From assembly GCF_003324165.1 (NCBI RefSeq), contig NW_025407826.1:682001-746000 (forward strand): a DNA stretch of 64,000 nt, written 5' to 3'. A model generated the notes under the pieces. It was given only the letters and a program-made list of their open reading frames with translations. It did not search any database and was not told the DNA's origin. Position 1 is the stretch's first letter. Every line of letters begins with the position of its first letter. Below, piece after piece: positions 32,359-45,800 of the stretch. The stretch is from Naegleria lovaniensis (Eukaryota; Heterolobosea; Eutetramitea; Acrasida; Naegleriidae). The position numbers and the translations under genes were made by a program.

Positions 32359-33747
32359 TCATAGCTGCCTGGAATGATGTGTAAGTGCCTGCGACCGCTG
32401 TGAGTGATTTGATTGAAGCGACAGTGCTTGTGACTGTCGTGACAGTACAGAATGGTGAGAAATGGCCGTCGAATGATCACTCTTTGCCACACTTTTTCTG
32501 GACACAGTGCTATGAACCTCTGACTTGTCAAGCTTTGGTAAATGCTCCCCCTGTGAATTGTCACAAATATCAGATTGGCGTTTCAACTCTTGAATATCCT
32601 TAACAGAGAGCGCCACGCTAATATTGTCATCATTTTTCTTGAGGTCAGAAATGAGGTTGGAATATCGTCCGTACATGCTCTCAAATTGCTCCCTCTCTTG
32701 CTCTGACAATTTGTTCAGTAGAAATTCTTGTTTTTGTTGAATTTCATCCAGAATTTTAAGAATGTTTCTTCGTGCCTCTTCTTCATGCTTCAAAGAATGC
32801 TCCAGTTGACGAATTCGATCGCTCTCTGCATCACTTCCAATCGAGAAGGACAATTCGGAAGGAGCCTTAGATTTCCTACTCCTCTGCGAATATTTGGAGC
32901 GTGAGGAGAATATAGATTTGGTATCGAATTTGTCGTCGTTAGTGGCCTCTTTTGTAGGAAGCTCGAGTGATGCATCAGGATTTAAATCGGAAAATGCTTG
33001 ACTGATGGCATCACTTTGTTCACGCGTTGGATTCAAAGGAGGAAGACTCTTTGACTTGGAGCCGGTACTGCTATGTTTGGATCGTACGGACACCTTGTCA
33101 TCTTCATTGTTAATTGAGTGCTTGGAAAAATCATGTTCAAAATTGTCCTTTTTCGACAGCTCTGCAGCCAATTCCTCGATTTGTTTTCGCTTATTGAGCT
33201 TTTTGAGAGGATAAAATGCATCCTTCCTAGGTGGCGGAGGTAATTTTCGTAGACCATTATTGAATTGAGAGTCCTTGTAACTGTGAACGACGATAGGTTG
33301 GTGGAGTGAGTTTCGTTGATCCAGAATTCCTGTAAATTTCTTGAGTTGAACTTTTCGATTAAGGGCCGTCATGTAATTGGCCAAATCCTGTATGGGTGGG
33401 TAGATCCTAGCTTTGCCAAACACTGGAGATTGCCGTGCTGGTTGAGGTGTCTCTATGAGATTATTATATACAATTCTGTTGTCATAATTTTCGGGGTTGT
33501 TGATTGATACTTCGGTCAAAAAGGTTCCATCACCACCTGTTCTCTCGTTGCCAACATTTGTTCGTTTTGAAGAGTTATAACTACGAGCAATTGAGGTTCC
33601 ATTGAGCTGATTCGGGCTACCGTTGTTCAATGATTGATGTGCTCTTCCCAGATTTGAAACCACAATGGAATTATTATTGAAGGTAGCTGTTGGCTGGGAT
33701 ATCATGAAGGGACTTTGTCCCAAATCTACATTCATTTGCTCAGCCAT
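32359..33747 (-). CDS. Unrecognised disordered and coiled-coil protein
   Basis: 462 residues, single exon. Residues 1-170 are Asn/Ser/Pro-rich. A basic KKLNKRKQIEELAAELSKK segment precedes Ser-rich stretches with repeated S-R-S-K-Y-S words. A coiled coil spans about 310-390 (RIRQLEHSLKHEEEARRNILKILDEI...). The C-terminus has repeated H-S-x-x-S-R-x-S units (HSTVSRKS, HSVLSRQS, HSQRSQ), possible phosphorylation targets. No catalytic domain is visible; the coiled coil suggests a structural or cytoskeletal role (inference). Confidence 0.6.
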   Translation of the reverse strand: MAEQMNVDLGQSPFMISQPTATFNNNSIVVSNLGRAHQSLNNGSPNQLNGTSIARSYNSSKRTNVGNERTGGDGTFLTEVSINNPENYDNRIVYNNLIETPQPARQSPVFGKARIYPPIQDLANYMTALNRKVQLKKFTGILDQRNSLHQPIVVHSYKDSQFNNGLRKLPPPPRKDAFYPLKKLNKRKQIEELAAELSKKDNFEHDFSKHSINNEDDKVSVRSKHSSTGSKSKSLPPLNPTREQSDAISQAFSDLNPDASLELPTKEATNDDKFDTKSIFSSRSKYSQRSRKSKAPSELSFSIGSDAESDRIRQLEHSLKHEEEARRNILKILDEIQQKQEFLLNKLSEQEREQFESMYGRYSNLISDLKKNDDNISVALSVKDIQELKRQSDICDNSQGEHLPKLDKSEVHSTVSRKSVAKSDHSTAISHHSVLSRQSQALSLQSNHSQRSQALTHHSRQL

Positions 33748-34432
33748 CGGATCGTTGAGGGTTGTCTAAATTATAGTTACGAGTAAGGATGTTGTTGAGG
33801 GTTTGTACAAAAGAATGATTGGTGGTAATTATAACGGCTACTGTTGTTGAGTCCTTAAATACCAATGGATTTCTTAATAGCAATAATCTAGGAACAATTC
33901 AAACTCATTCGGATAAGTATTTCAATCACACTTTCTCTCTATTATTTGATGATGATAAATTCGGGAACAGAACACGACAGAGTGAGCGGGAATATGTGTT
34001 GTTGCTTTTTTTCTCTTGGCGTCAAATTTACGGCCGTTAAAATTTCAAACGTTTCTGACTGGCATTGAAAGGCCACGCGTATGGCGTGGAGAGAAACGAT
34101 GATGCAACAACAGGTCTTATTCTTTGACCAAGTCAACAGAAAATTAAATATTCAGATTGAATAGTGCCAACAATACATTCCTCCTTCCAAAAGCTTTGCG
34201 ATTTCCTTGCTCATTATCCAAATATTTGTTTCAAAAGATGATGATGAACAGATGAAAATCATTGGATGGTCATACATTCCAGCGATCATGATTCTGCCAT
34301 CAATAGTCATTGTTTTTAATTGATATACTCGAGTGGTGTCCTTGTATCTATGGCTTGATCACTGATGACATTTCGCATCATCCGAAAAAAAAATACAAAC
34401 ACCACCATCATCATCCACATTCTCACATCATC
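33748..34432. promoter_or_regulatory. Long divergent intergenic region
   Basis: 685 bases between the coiled-coil gene (minus) and the IP3-receptor gene (plus). Small open frames here are short and not protein-like. Apart from A-rich tracts before 34433 I see no motif. Confidence 0.4.
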
Positions 34433-37400
34433 ATGTCCTCACTGGGCACGAATTCACTCCTGATGTATGCATCGCGTGCAGCGGCATCATCAGGCTCTCA
34501 ACAAAATTCAGTCATGTTGGGAGCGGCTGGATCGGGAGGAGGAGCAGTCTTGGTTCCGGTCAGTGAAATATCATCATCAACGACGGCTAGTGCAGCAACC
34601 AATAATCAAGTGCTACACTATGGAGATGTTCTTTCATTGGTGTATGAGGATGAAAAATCTCACATTTCTGTTCGTGGATTGAATCCCATTCGATGTGGAT
34701 GTGTCAATTTTCAAGAGAGTTATAAAGCACCTCTCAAAGAATCATTGTTTATGGTCATGAAAGGTGGTTCTTATTCAGCATTGAAACGATACAATGAATT
34801 TATGGAAATGAAAACAGTCACAACAACTGGCATACATGAAATTATTGCCTCCTCGAGGAGATCTTCAGCTAGGTTCGGGAGAAATGTGGCTGCCATGGTC
34901 AACACCAATGCAGAAAAGAGTTTGGAATCGAAAAGACTCAAAACCAAGATGCAACGTGAGGAGCAACAAAACAAAATTGAAGCTCAAAGGGTATGTGGTT
35001 GTATTTGTGAATTAATTTTAGTGGGTATAATGTGAACTTTTGTGGAATAATATCATGCATGTGAATTTTTATATTCCCATTACATCATCATCAAATAATG
35101 TGGCGTGTCACAATTGTGTGTGGCTAAATGTCACTTGTCATTTTTATTCAAAATAATTTTTAAATCATTTTCACTGAAATCATATCCATTCTCCACAACA
35201 TTGATTTGCCCTATACTTACTAAATATTATATAATTACCAATACTTCTGCAAAATTAGGAACTTGGAAAAGTTGTCACTTATGGTGCTAGAATACAGCTC
35301 TTGCATTTGGAAACTCAGGAATATTTGACAGTACTTCGAACAAATGCAGAGCTTGAAAAAGCTTGCATTGGACTTTCATTGGCTAGCAGTGGAAGTAGAA
35401 CCTTCTTTCAAATTTTACCACATTTCAAATTTAGAGCGGTAAGTTTTTGATTATTCTCGATTCACAATCACTCACACCGATGGTCACACGAAAAATGGCA
35501 AATACCTTTCGTTGAACCATTTACACGAAATTTTAATCGTTTTCGCCACCTCGTGCATTTAAACAATGTTTTTATTTTTAAATATTTTTCAAATCAAATT
35601 ATTAACTTAGGAGAATGAACCTGTTCGTCTCTCTGATAAGATCATTCTATTTAATGAAAAGTCAAAGCATACACTCCACTGTTCACAACTCGTGTACAAC
35701 AAGCCAGTAGTGAACAGAGATAATAGAAATGAAGTGAATGCAACTGCGTCCAATTCTTCCAATGTATGGAGAATTAATCTTTTTTCTCCATACTCTGCCC
35801 ATCTCTCCAAAACATTGTTAAAGATTGGTGACGTTATTAGACTCTTCCACAAAGATGCAGAAGGATACATTTTTCAACATCATGAACACATCAAATTATT
35901 TACAGATAAGAGTGCTCTTTCTTCCATTTGCTCTCTTTTTGAAATTGAAAATTCAGACCGATTCCGTGGTGGTTTTGCTAGATATAGCGTACCATTCAGG
36001 CTCAAACACTTACCAACAGGATGTTATTTAACAGTTCAAAAAACTGATGTCATAGATCAAAAGAGCAGTGACACTCTAAACGCATCCGACAATGGTTCCG
36101 TTACGTCACGGGGTGTTGGTGGCTGGCTAAAAATTAAGAAAGGACTTAAACAAGTGTTGAGACCTTCATTGACAAAGGAGCCAACCGATGACACACTTTT
36201 TACATTCCATTCGCCGGAAGTTGGAGCTTCTGATGCTGTCGGATACGGTCAACCGATTGAAAGACGTAACTTGGTAAGAATTAGGCATGTGAAAACAGAT
36301 ACATGGCTTCATGCTTCCGAAAGATCAACAAAGGACATTATTACTTCACGAAGTGGAAGTATGTTTAGGAGTGATTCTAAATCTTCTTCTCGAAGAGCTT
36401 CCATGTCTCCAACACTGGCCATGTTGAAAGATTCTTCCTTTTTTGTGGATCTTTCATTCGAATACAGAAAAAAAGAAACAGATGTCTTTTCTGTCAGCAT
36501 GTCTTCAGAGAAAGAATTGAAAGATTTTTATGTTGTGAATCAAGTTTTTAGAATAATTGGAAATTTTAGAAAGATGCTCAAAAAATCATCGACACAACAA
36601 CCTCAAAGAAGTGACATTGAATCCGTTTTAGAAATGTTGCGGTTTGTGATTCGTTTTTGTACGGAAAGTGGAGAGCAAGATGTCATGAAAAGAGAAGGTA
36701 TTCCATATCCTGACAGGCAGTCTGCATTCAGAGATATTGGTCTGATTGATATCATCATGAATATTATTCAAGAGTCGATGAATATTTTTGGAAAAGAGGA
36801 CAAATGGGATCAATTGTATCAGTACAGTTTCCGTTCCATTAGACAAATTACTCTCTTGCATGTTTCCAACAGTTTATACGTATTTGAAAAGTATTTCCAT
36901 GAATTGCAGAACCATATTTTAGGAGAATCTTCGAGTGTTGTTTTACATCCAGCTAAAGACTTTTCAACAACCATTGGTCACACGAACACACAACTTCTCA
37001 TTGGAATGATCAAGGACAATATGGAACTGTTGAATAGTATTACTCAAAAACAAATTGAAGGGTTCTTTAAGTTACTTGTGGAAAGTGATCAAAGAAACCC
37101 ACTCTATTTGGACTTGTTGAACATTTTGTGTAAATGTGAAGAGAGACCCATTCAAAAGAACCAAAATGATTTGGTGTCACTTTTGAAAAATGCTCTCGAA
37201 AAGAATCCAAATCTCTTCATTATTCCGAGCATTGAGAAGGATGACCCTGTTGTGAAAATACCATCTACAGGAGAAAGCAAATCATTGAAGAGTTTTAGCG
37301 AGACGGAACATTTTATTTTCATGCTCACTTCCATTCGTTTCTTTGCTTCGTTGTGCTCAGGAAAAAACAGTCTTGCAATTCCCTTTATTCAACAATTGTT

Positions 37401-40400
37401 TCCCTACGAGTTAGTTTTGAAATGTATCCAAGACACTAAAGCACCTCTCTCGATTCGGTCTGCCTTTGCAAATCTCATGGAATATTTGTATGTGGACGCC
37501 ATTGGAATTGAGGAACAACCTGCCATCAAACTCACTAGAAAATGGCTTGCCACAGGAGCTCATATCAAATCAACGTCATTCGAGGAATACAGAGCTCGTC
37601 ACAAGAAACTCAAAGACTTTATTCATGGACACTTTTTCGTAGCCGGTAATCGAAAACTTTCACCTCAATCCGATCAGTCTTTCAATTATCAACTGATCAA
37701 GATTTGTTACAAGCTATTCCTGTATCGTGCTTATAATCCATATGGAGACGATTTGGAACAGAAGAAACTCGAGAGTTATCAGGACCAAGAAGAAATTTCT
37801 GGCATTGTAAACTCATTACTCAAAATGTTGAACTCGAACAATGTTGGAGAAGAACACTTTATTGAATCTGAGAGTAATAGAACCATCATCAAAATCAAGA
37901 ACAAAATCAGTGACATTATCCTCTATGTTTTAGATATGAGAATTGACGTGCGTATTTCATTGTATCTGGATGTGTACAGCGCCAAAGAAAAAGATGTCGA
38001 TAATACTTCTAATTTGGACACTATTCTCTCCCGAGTCGAAGAAAAAAGCAAAAAGATTCCATTCTTCCAATTTGATTCGGAAGAGCATAACTTTATTCCA
38101 GCCATGCTTTCATTGTTACAGTATAAAAACAATGAAACTCCAATTAAGGCTCTCAAAATGTTATTGAGATCACACATGCAAGAGATTGAGTTGAAGAATA
38201 ACCTGGAACGTCTAGTATTACTCACCTCTCCAAAACTTGTTCAATCCTATGAAACCATTTTCAATTATTATAACAAGCTCAATAACTTGGTAAACAATGC
38301 AACATTCTCAGGAAGCAAACACGACTCCAAAGAATACAAAGAATTTAAGAGTACAGTGAACGGAATTGTATCTGATGCCAAAAAGTATGGACCGTCTGCT
38401 CAGAGTATTTTGAGAAATTTGCAAATTCACGAACTCATGATTACCTGCCTCACAAAAACCTATCCTGAGAATATCAAATTCAATATTTTCCAAAAGGCAG
38501 TGTTGGTATTGACAGAATTTGTGAGGGGCAATCCAGAGAATCAAGTCGAGCTCTTCCCTCATATGCAATTCTTTATCAATATATTTTCTGACAAATTGGA
38601 CACGAGTGAATTACTTTGCGAAATAGTTCGAGACAATCGTGATCTTTTGATGAATATTGATGAAAAACTGATTCACAAATATATTGACAAGGTTGGAGAT
38701 CTTGGAAAATTGTCGTGGCATTTGAACTTTTTACGAGTACTTACTCGAATTGGTACATCGAATATTCAGAGAAATCAGGACATTATTGCCATTTATTTGA
38801 GTACTGAACGAAAAGATATCATTGTTTTATTCAACGATGATGCTGGAATTGAAGAACGTAAGCAACGTATTGAAAACAAGGAATACAAGATATCTGGCTC
38901 TCTCCTCAACTATCACATCAACATGCTCTATCTGTTGTGTGATTGTACTTTGGGAACTGTGAAAGAGGCTGAAGTGAAAATTCAATCCATTCTCTCCTTT
39001 GAAGATTGTCTCTCACTGTTAATATCTGAGAACTTGATTCCATTGGTGAGAGATCCACTCATGTCGCTCATGAACGAACTCTACATCAACACAGAGAAGA
39101 AATCAAATGATGTTCTTACCAATGCATCTATTTGGCGACTCTTTAAGCGTATTTCACAAGAAATCAAATATTATGTGAGTTGTAAAGGTAGAAACACGTG
39201 CAAGTTAGAAAGAGACATTACCTATCAACTTCCACCTCTAAAGAACGACCTCCCTCAAGACGATGACGATATTGAAACCGAATTTTACGTGAGCGAAAAG
39301 TACATTTATTCCATCGTAGTACCTCTATTGAAAAATTATTTTGCCAACTACTTTTCGAAAGAATCTGCATCCAAAGACTCTGCAGAAAATATTAGTGAAA
39401 TTATCAGTGACATTATTACACAATTAATTGAACTCTACACGTTCACAGCAAATCCTAAATACAGAGAAGATATCAGTGATTGTATTTTGGAAATTCGTTC
39501 AAGAGCTGCATTACCCATTTCTATTGAGACGAAATTTAAAGAGCTCAAGAAAAATAGAGCCATTACAGTGCTATCACCCAACTCTGTTCTCAATCCAGCC
39601 CTGACCATCAATGCTGGAAATGAAGATGCTAAACGTTTCAAGGCATTCATTGAAACATTACATTTCCAAAGTAGTGAGGCCATTTTCTCAAAACTTGCCA
39701 AGTCGTTCGTGGAACAATATGGAGGTCACTTTAAATGTCTCATTGAGGTTCTGCAAAGAATCATGACCATTGGTATCTCCAAAGATTTGGTTGAAACCTT
39801 TGTGGGTGCAGTTGAAACCATCAAGTATGCCATCAAAGGTCAGAAACCCGAGTTCGTTGTTGATACTGGTATTCCAGAGCTCGTTTTACAATTACTCACT
39901 GCCGAGTATGACATTGTTTCACATGCCCTTAAACTCTCTCATGAAATGTTAAATTCCGTGGAGACTCGTAAAGTTGTGAACACCATTGTCAGTAGTGGAA
40001 GCTATGAATCATTCTTTGTGGCCATTAGAAACCGACTACGTCAATCGACCTACGAAGTCAAGGAACATTTCTCCCTCAGAAAACGAAGTACCACTTCTTC
40101 CATGTTTAGCAGCCGCAAAGACAACAGTCAGGCAAAAGATGTGTTACTTTTCTTGAAACTACTTTGCGAAGGTCACTTTTTACCCAATCAACAAATGTTA
40201 TATAATCAACCTTTCAACTCGGTTCCTGTGAACTTGGTTTCCGAATGTGTCGACTATGTCATTAGCTTGTTCAAGTATTTGAGTAATGACAGTGTTGATA
40301 ACTTTATTCAGGCATTTGACACTCTCAATGAAATGATCCAGGGACCGTGTATTGAAACTTCGATTGAATTGGCCTCCTCGACAAGATTCTTGGCTGTGAT

Positions 40401-42543
40401 TAATGAAATTTTAGCGAGAAAGGTTCTTGATCCTGAAGATGGAGACATTATGGAAGTTCCTGATGACAATATCATTCAGATTGATGACGTCGATTATCAT
40501 TTGGATGTATTGGATCATGAACTTGAATTATTAGAGAAAATTATCATTCTTCTTACCAGTATGCTTGAAGGTGGAAACAAAATCTCAAAGAATTATATTA
40601 AGAAAACCATTGATTTCAAAGCATTGTGCAAACTCATGGTAATATTTAGAAAAGGAAACGTGGCCTTTAAAACCAAATTGACCAGAATTTTAACCATTGA
40701 AAAGAAGCCAGAACTGCTCAAAGAAGCTCTCAGAAAAGCTCACAATATTGGTATTTCCATTTTCATTTTGCTCAAATATTTAGATTTTGATTTTTCAATC
40801 ATCTCCTCAGAATATTTGGATTCGAATGAGAAGAGTGTGGATCAAGTCGATGAAACTGGTAAAGTTTGGCTCAAATACTACAACACAAAGGTTGGAACGA
40901 TTGAAGTTGTTCGTGACAATGTGTTGGAAAAGGTGCATTTCAAGGTTTTGAAACGTTGTAGGCATTTACAAGAAACCACCAAAGACGAATTTGTTGAGGC
41001 GTGTGATAGAAGCTCACCTCAAACAAAAGTGAAATCCCTCTTCGATTGGACCTACCAAATCGCTCGTGTGGAAATGGCTCACTTGAAGAATCTCATGGAC
41101 AATCCAAATAGTTTCAATGCACGTGGTTGGAAGCTCACTGAAAAGTACTGGTATCATATTCGACTTGGTGTCTTCTTACTGGCCGTTGTGATTAACATTT
41201 TAGTTCTTGCAACGTACACAAAACAATTTGATGTCATTTCTGGACCTGTCATTGTACCAGGAGTGCCATTGACTACTCAGAGCCCACTCTATCGAAACAA
41301 TTATAATTATTTAGCTATTGGAATCATTGTTGAAACGTTAGGGCTCATTTTGCTAGGGTTGAATATTGGTCTTTCTGCCATCTATTTGTATTTCTTCCTC
41401 ACTTTGAATATTAAGAAGAAATTTAAGCTGAAAAAGGATGAAAATTGGAACGATATTACCAAAACGAACCGTTTCATTTATAACTTTTTACTGTATGCTT
41501 TACAAGACCCATATATTTGGAGAATTATTTTATTCTTCTGGGTGATTGTGATTGGAATATTTGTGACGCCTCTTGCATATATTGTCTTGACGTTTGAAAT
41601 TATAGCTCTTTCACCCGATGGATTGCTTGACATTATTCTTGCTATCGGTCAAAACTATGAAAAGTTACTATACACTGCCGTATTGACACTCTTCTCGGTA
41701 TTGTTACACACCTTCTTGATGTTTAGCTTCAAATATGACCAATTCAAGTTCAACAATACCATTGTGTGTACAGAAACTTTGACATGTTTCATGTCCATTC
41801 TCAACTATGGATTGAGAGGTGGTGGTTTTTGGGAAGATATTACTGATGCTGTAAGTGTGTTGTTCTTCTTTTATTTTATTCTCAAATTTTAATTTACCAA
41901 TTGCCATCAACAGTATCCTCTTGATGTACCTCGTATCTTTATTGACTTGTACTTTTCACTACTGATTATCATTTTGTTAGTGAACGTTGTCTTTGGTATT
42001 GTGCTTGACAGTTTTAGCGAAAGAAGAGAAGAAAAAGCAGAATTGGAACAAGAAAAGACTGGATGTTGCTTTATTTGTTCACACAAAAAGTCACGATTTG
42101 ACGTTCGAGCCAATGAAGGCATTAGTTTCGAAGGTCACATCAAACACGAACACAACATGTGGAATTATGTCTTTTATTTAATTTATTTAGAAAATAAGGA
42201 TCCCAGCGAATATACTGGTATTGAACAATACGTGGCAGAGTTGGCCAACAAACAATACATTACCTTCTTTCCAACGCTTCGTTCCATGACTTTGGAAAGA
42301 GCAGAATCAGATGAAACGGTGGAACAAAAAGAAAATGCCACTCTCAAAGATCAAGCATTCAAGATTGAAAGTTTACAACATGCCTTACAACATCACAAAC
42401 GATTTAGTTCGTACATGAGTAAGGATGATGAAATTGTGAATTCCTTAATGGACTCGAAAAACAGTCGAAGTGCGTCCAACGGTGTCCCTGGTTCTCATCA
42501 TCGAGCACATATGGATGACTATTCGAATTTGGATTATTTGTGA
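34433..42543 (+). CDS. ITPR: Inositol trisphosphate receptor-type calcium release channel
   Basis: Exons 34433-34990, 35259-35438, 35611-41850 and 41914-42543 (introns 268, 172 and 63 bases), 2535 residues, close to animal IP3 receptors (about 2700). The N-terminus has the Ins145_P3_rec/suppressor pattern (LHYGDVLSLVYED...) and MIR-like repeats with PVRLSDKIILFNEKSKHTLHC. Long helical RIH-type armadillo repeats fill residues 420-2000. Five to six membrane helices lie near 2085-2370. The pore lining is NYGLRGGGFWED (Gly2316-Asp2322) and the last helix ends NVVFGIVLDSFSERREEK, matching IP3R 'NLIFGVIIDTFADLRSEK'. The C-terminal zinc linker has CFIC and HIKHEHNMWNY, then DPSEYTGIEQYVAEL and a coiled coil. 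Known role: releases stored calcium, usually from the ER, on IP3 binding. Confidence 0.95.
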
Positions 42544-42851
42544 GTCTGTTCCAGTATATATTGTATTAAATTCATATGAATATTATTGTCTAAATTATTT
42601 TACATCATATTTTACAAAATTAAAAAGTCACACGCGTTAAAAATAATGAACAACAACAACAACTTACTCGGAGAGCACACCATACTCCATCAATGATAAC
42701 AATGATTTTTTGGTGTTTTAAAGTGCTCCGATCACATACTCATCTCTCACACGAGAGACGGAATTATCATCTTGACAGAATGATAATCACATAGTTATTA
42801 TTATATAGATCTATGGCCCGAATGATGTATCATTTTAGTTGTCTCTTCAAC
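42544..42851 (-). ncRNA. Hairpin-rich 3' flank of the Fanzor gene, candidate guide-RNA scaffold
   Basis: 308 bases between the IP3R stop and the Fanzor stop. Read on the minus strand it contains ATTATCAT...ATGATAAT (8-bp stem), TCTCTC-GTGT-GAGAGA (6-bp stem, 4-base loop) and an outer pair CGGAGC...GCTCTCCG enclosing ACACCA...TGGTGT. In TnpB and Fanzor loci the guide RNA is usually encoded at or just beyond the 3' end of the nuclease gene, so position and structure fit. It is inference only: the 3' UTR of the IP3R gene also lies here, and the A+T-rich context makes chance stems common. Confidence 0.35.
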
Positions 42852-45800
42852 TTACCAATGTAATAAATGATGGTAATTCTTGATCAAAATATTTCTTGCT
42901 CCATTACCGTCACGAGGGATGTGGAAGTGACAATGATTGCAATGAAACCATTTGCTTCCATAAAGGTCTTCCTTGATCACTGAACATTTTCCACACGTTT
43001 TCGATGTATATTGTTCTGTGACAACATGTACCTTGCATCCACGCATTTCTGCCTTTTGCAAGAGTTTCATTCGAAAATCATAGTGTCTAAATCGCAACAT
43101 TTGGCGAACAGTTTTTCTAGTAATTTTTCTTCCAACCCGTTCGGAAGTGTTGGTGGTGGTTTCACTTGTGGTGGTGTCCCTTGATTCCCATCCTTCGAAT
43201 GGTGAAGACGATGCAACAAGAGGTTCTGTTCGCACATCCATATTCTCCGTTTGGCCATTAGTATAACCTTCTTGTCCTTGACACGTGGTATCTTCTTTTC
43301 CTTGACGCTTCCTTTGTTTTTGTTTTCTAGCAATCATGGCCTTGACATTAAATTCAGGTATTATAATTTCAGAATAGTGGAAAGTTAAATAGTCAATAAT
43401 TTTGTTATGCATATCATTCACCTTATTTCTAATTTTGCTTTCCAGCCTTCTAATCTTCTTTTTTAAGGCTTTTCTTAAACCCTTATAAAATTTTCGTTCC
43501 TGCCGAGAATTGTATTTTAGAAATTTGTTCTTGGCAATTTCCGACCTAAGCTGATCTTGCTTTAGAGAAAGGGAAAAGAGTATGGTGTTTTCTCCTTGAG
43601 CGGCAAATTCCAACGCGTCTCCATTACTATCATAACCATACATGAAGCATCGAACACCTGGATCCAATGCAATGTATTCCTTTCTGAGTTCATCTTGAGA
43701 AGGTTGTGGGCAGTTCTTGAGAAATATCGTGTCATATTCAATTCCACTGTTCGAATTGGACTCGTAAAAGCTTTTATCAAACCGTTGGTATTCTTGTCGA
43801 GTTAAAGCTTTGTGATAACGGACTGGAAGGCAAACAAAATATCTACCTCTTTCTCGTACAAAGGTTGTCTCGTGTGAAAATTTTTTGTTGTCTTGTTGTT
43901 TGGGTAGGCGATGGGCAGACGGATCATGGAAAAATTAGAATTCAGAAAAGTTCCAATCACATGAATCAATCACATTCATGTAAGGGATTCAAATCACATG
44001 TAAGTAAAATCGAAATACATATATATACATACCAATCTCTTCCTTTAACCACTTTCGTGCTCTTGCAGGATAATAAAATTTCAAAAGATGATCCGTAGAT
44101 TTCTTGGAAGGACATGCACTTTCATTCCCTTTAAAAAAGGTAGGTTTTAACAACACTCCTTCCTGTGATAATGAAATGTTTGTCACCTTGAACGACTGAT
44201 ATGGATGTTGATTGCTTCGTCCTTTCATTTCGAATTCACGAGGTTGTCGAGTAAAATGTTTGGGATTAAATCTTTCGTTCATTTCCTCATCAGTAATCAT
44301 CTCCTTCTTTCCTTTTTGAACATCTTTAAAAAATTGGTTTTTGGCCTTTCGAGCAGCCTCTTTGGATTCCTTTTCTGCTGCTTGTTTGTTTTTATATCTA
44401 GTAATTTTCTCAGCCTTGACAAAGTCTTTCACAGCGTTCAATTTAATATCTGCTGGACAATGTTTCAACTCTTGATCCCATAGCCACCTAGTTTGTTTGA
44501 ATCTCAGGTTGGTTTGGGGATTCTTCAAAATTTTAAAGTAATCGTCTTCTGTGGTGGTAAGGAGTGTTTTTCCCTTGTTTTGCTCTAACATGAAATAGAG
44601 GAGACATGCTTCGTTATAAGCATGGTTAGAATTGAAGAAAAATCTTTCAAAGACCTTCTTTTGTTCTGAGGTGAGTTTCAATCTCACTTTCTTTGTTCTC
44701 ACAAAATAATTGTCTTCGTTTGAGATTGAGAAGGAGGTGTAAATTTGTTTTAGCAATTTCTCGATAGTGTCATCAGCTTTTTCCTTTGATTCCGCAGTAG
44801 TGGAGGAATTGACTCCATTCTCAGCAGTCATAGATGAACTCACTTCATTCTCAGCAGTAGTGGATGAATTGACTCCATTCTCAGCAGTCATAGATGAATT
44901 CACTTCATTCTCTGCAGTAGTGGATGAATTCACTTCGTTCACAGCAGTCACAGATGAACTCACTTCATTCTCAGCAGTCGTGGATGAACTCACTTCGTTC
45001 TCTTGAAGCATTGTTAAAGACTCCTCCAACGCAGATACTTCCTTGAATTCCTGAACAAGCTTCTTCTTTTCTGACCCAAACTTGCGTCCGTTGAACGAGC
45101 AGACTGTCCTTTTAACCTTGGAATTTCCACACTTACATGGCGTCTTTTTCCAAGTTTCTGATTTACTCCACACTTTTTCTACCAATTCCTTCTTGCTCGG
45201 AGGTGGTTTTGTGGATGGACATCGTTGGCGAACGGAGAGGGTAAACCAACTTTGGGTCGGTATTTTCGTACCATTCTTGGCAAAACATGACACGGGACAA
45301 GTCTTGTTCAAACGATCAACCGTATCATCATGCCAAAACGGTTTTCTTAACTCCCTTGAATCAGTCGAAGCAGTGGTTTTAGGAACCATCCTTCTCTTAT
45401 TCAATCTCTTCTTCGTTGGTTGCTGTTTGTGATAGAGTTGCCTTTTTCTTAACCGTCGAACCTTATTTTTCAGCGACTGAAATGTTCGGTGTGTAAAGTA
45501 ATCTCGGTAAATTTGTTCCAAATTCATTCCCTTCCGCAAGGATGTCACAATTAAATCCTCTTCCGACTGTGAATAAGGTTCTCCTGGAGTCGTTGATACA
45601 TTGGACTTGTTCGATGATGGTTGTGCTTGTCTTAACGGTAAGGGTTTGGATGGACTTAATTGACCAAGTTTCATAATCATTTTCTGGTAATGGTCAGAAT
45701 TGGTCCATGTTTCTGGAAAAGTTATCGATACAGTAGAGGTAAAGGTGTTACTATTAGTGAATTCTGAAAAGGTTAAATCATCGACACTCCATTGAATGAT

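Noticed and set aside
43562-43780. Alternative minus-strand frame overlapping the Fanzor second exon
   Set aside because: The frame joined by the GTATGT...CAAG intron reads continuously from FVRERGRYF into the RuvC Asp motif; the other frame shows no family match.
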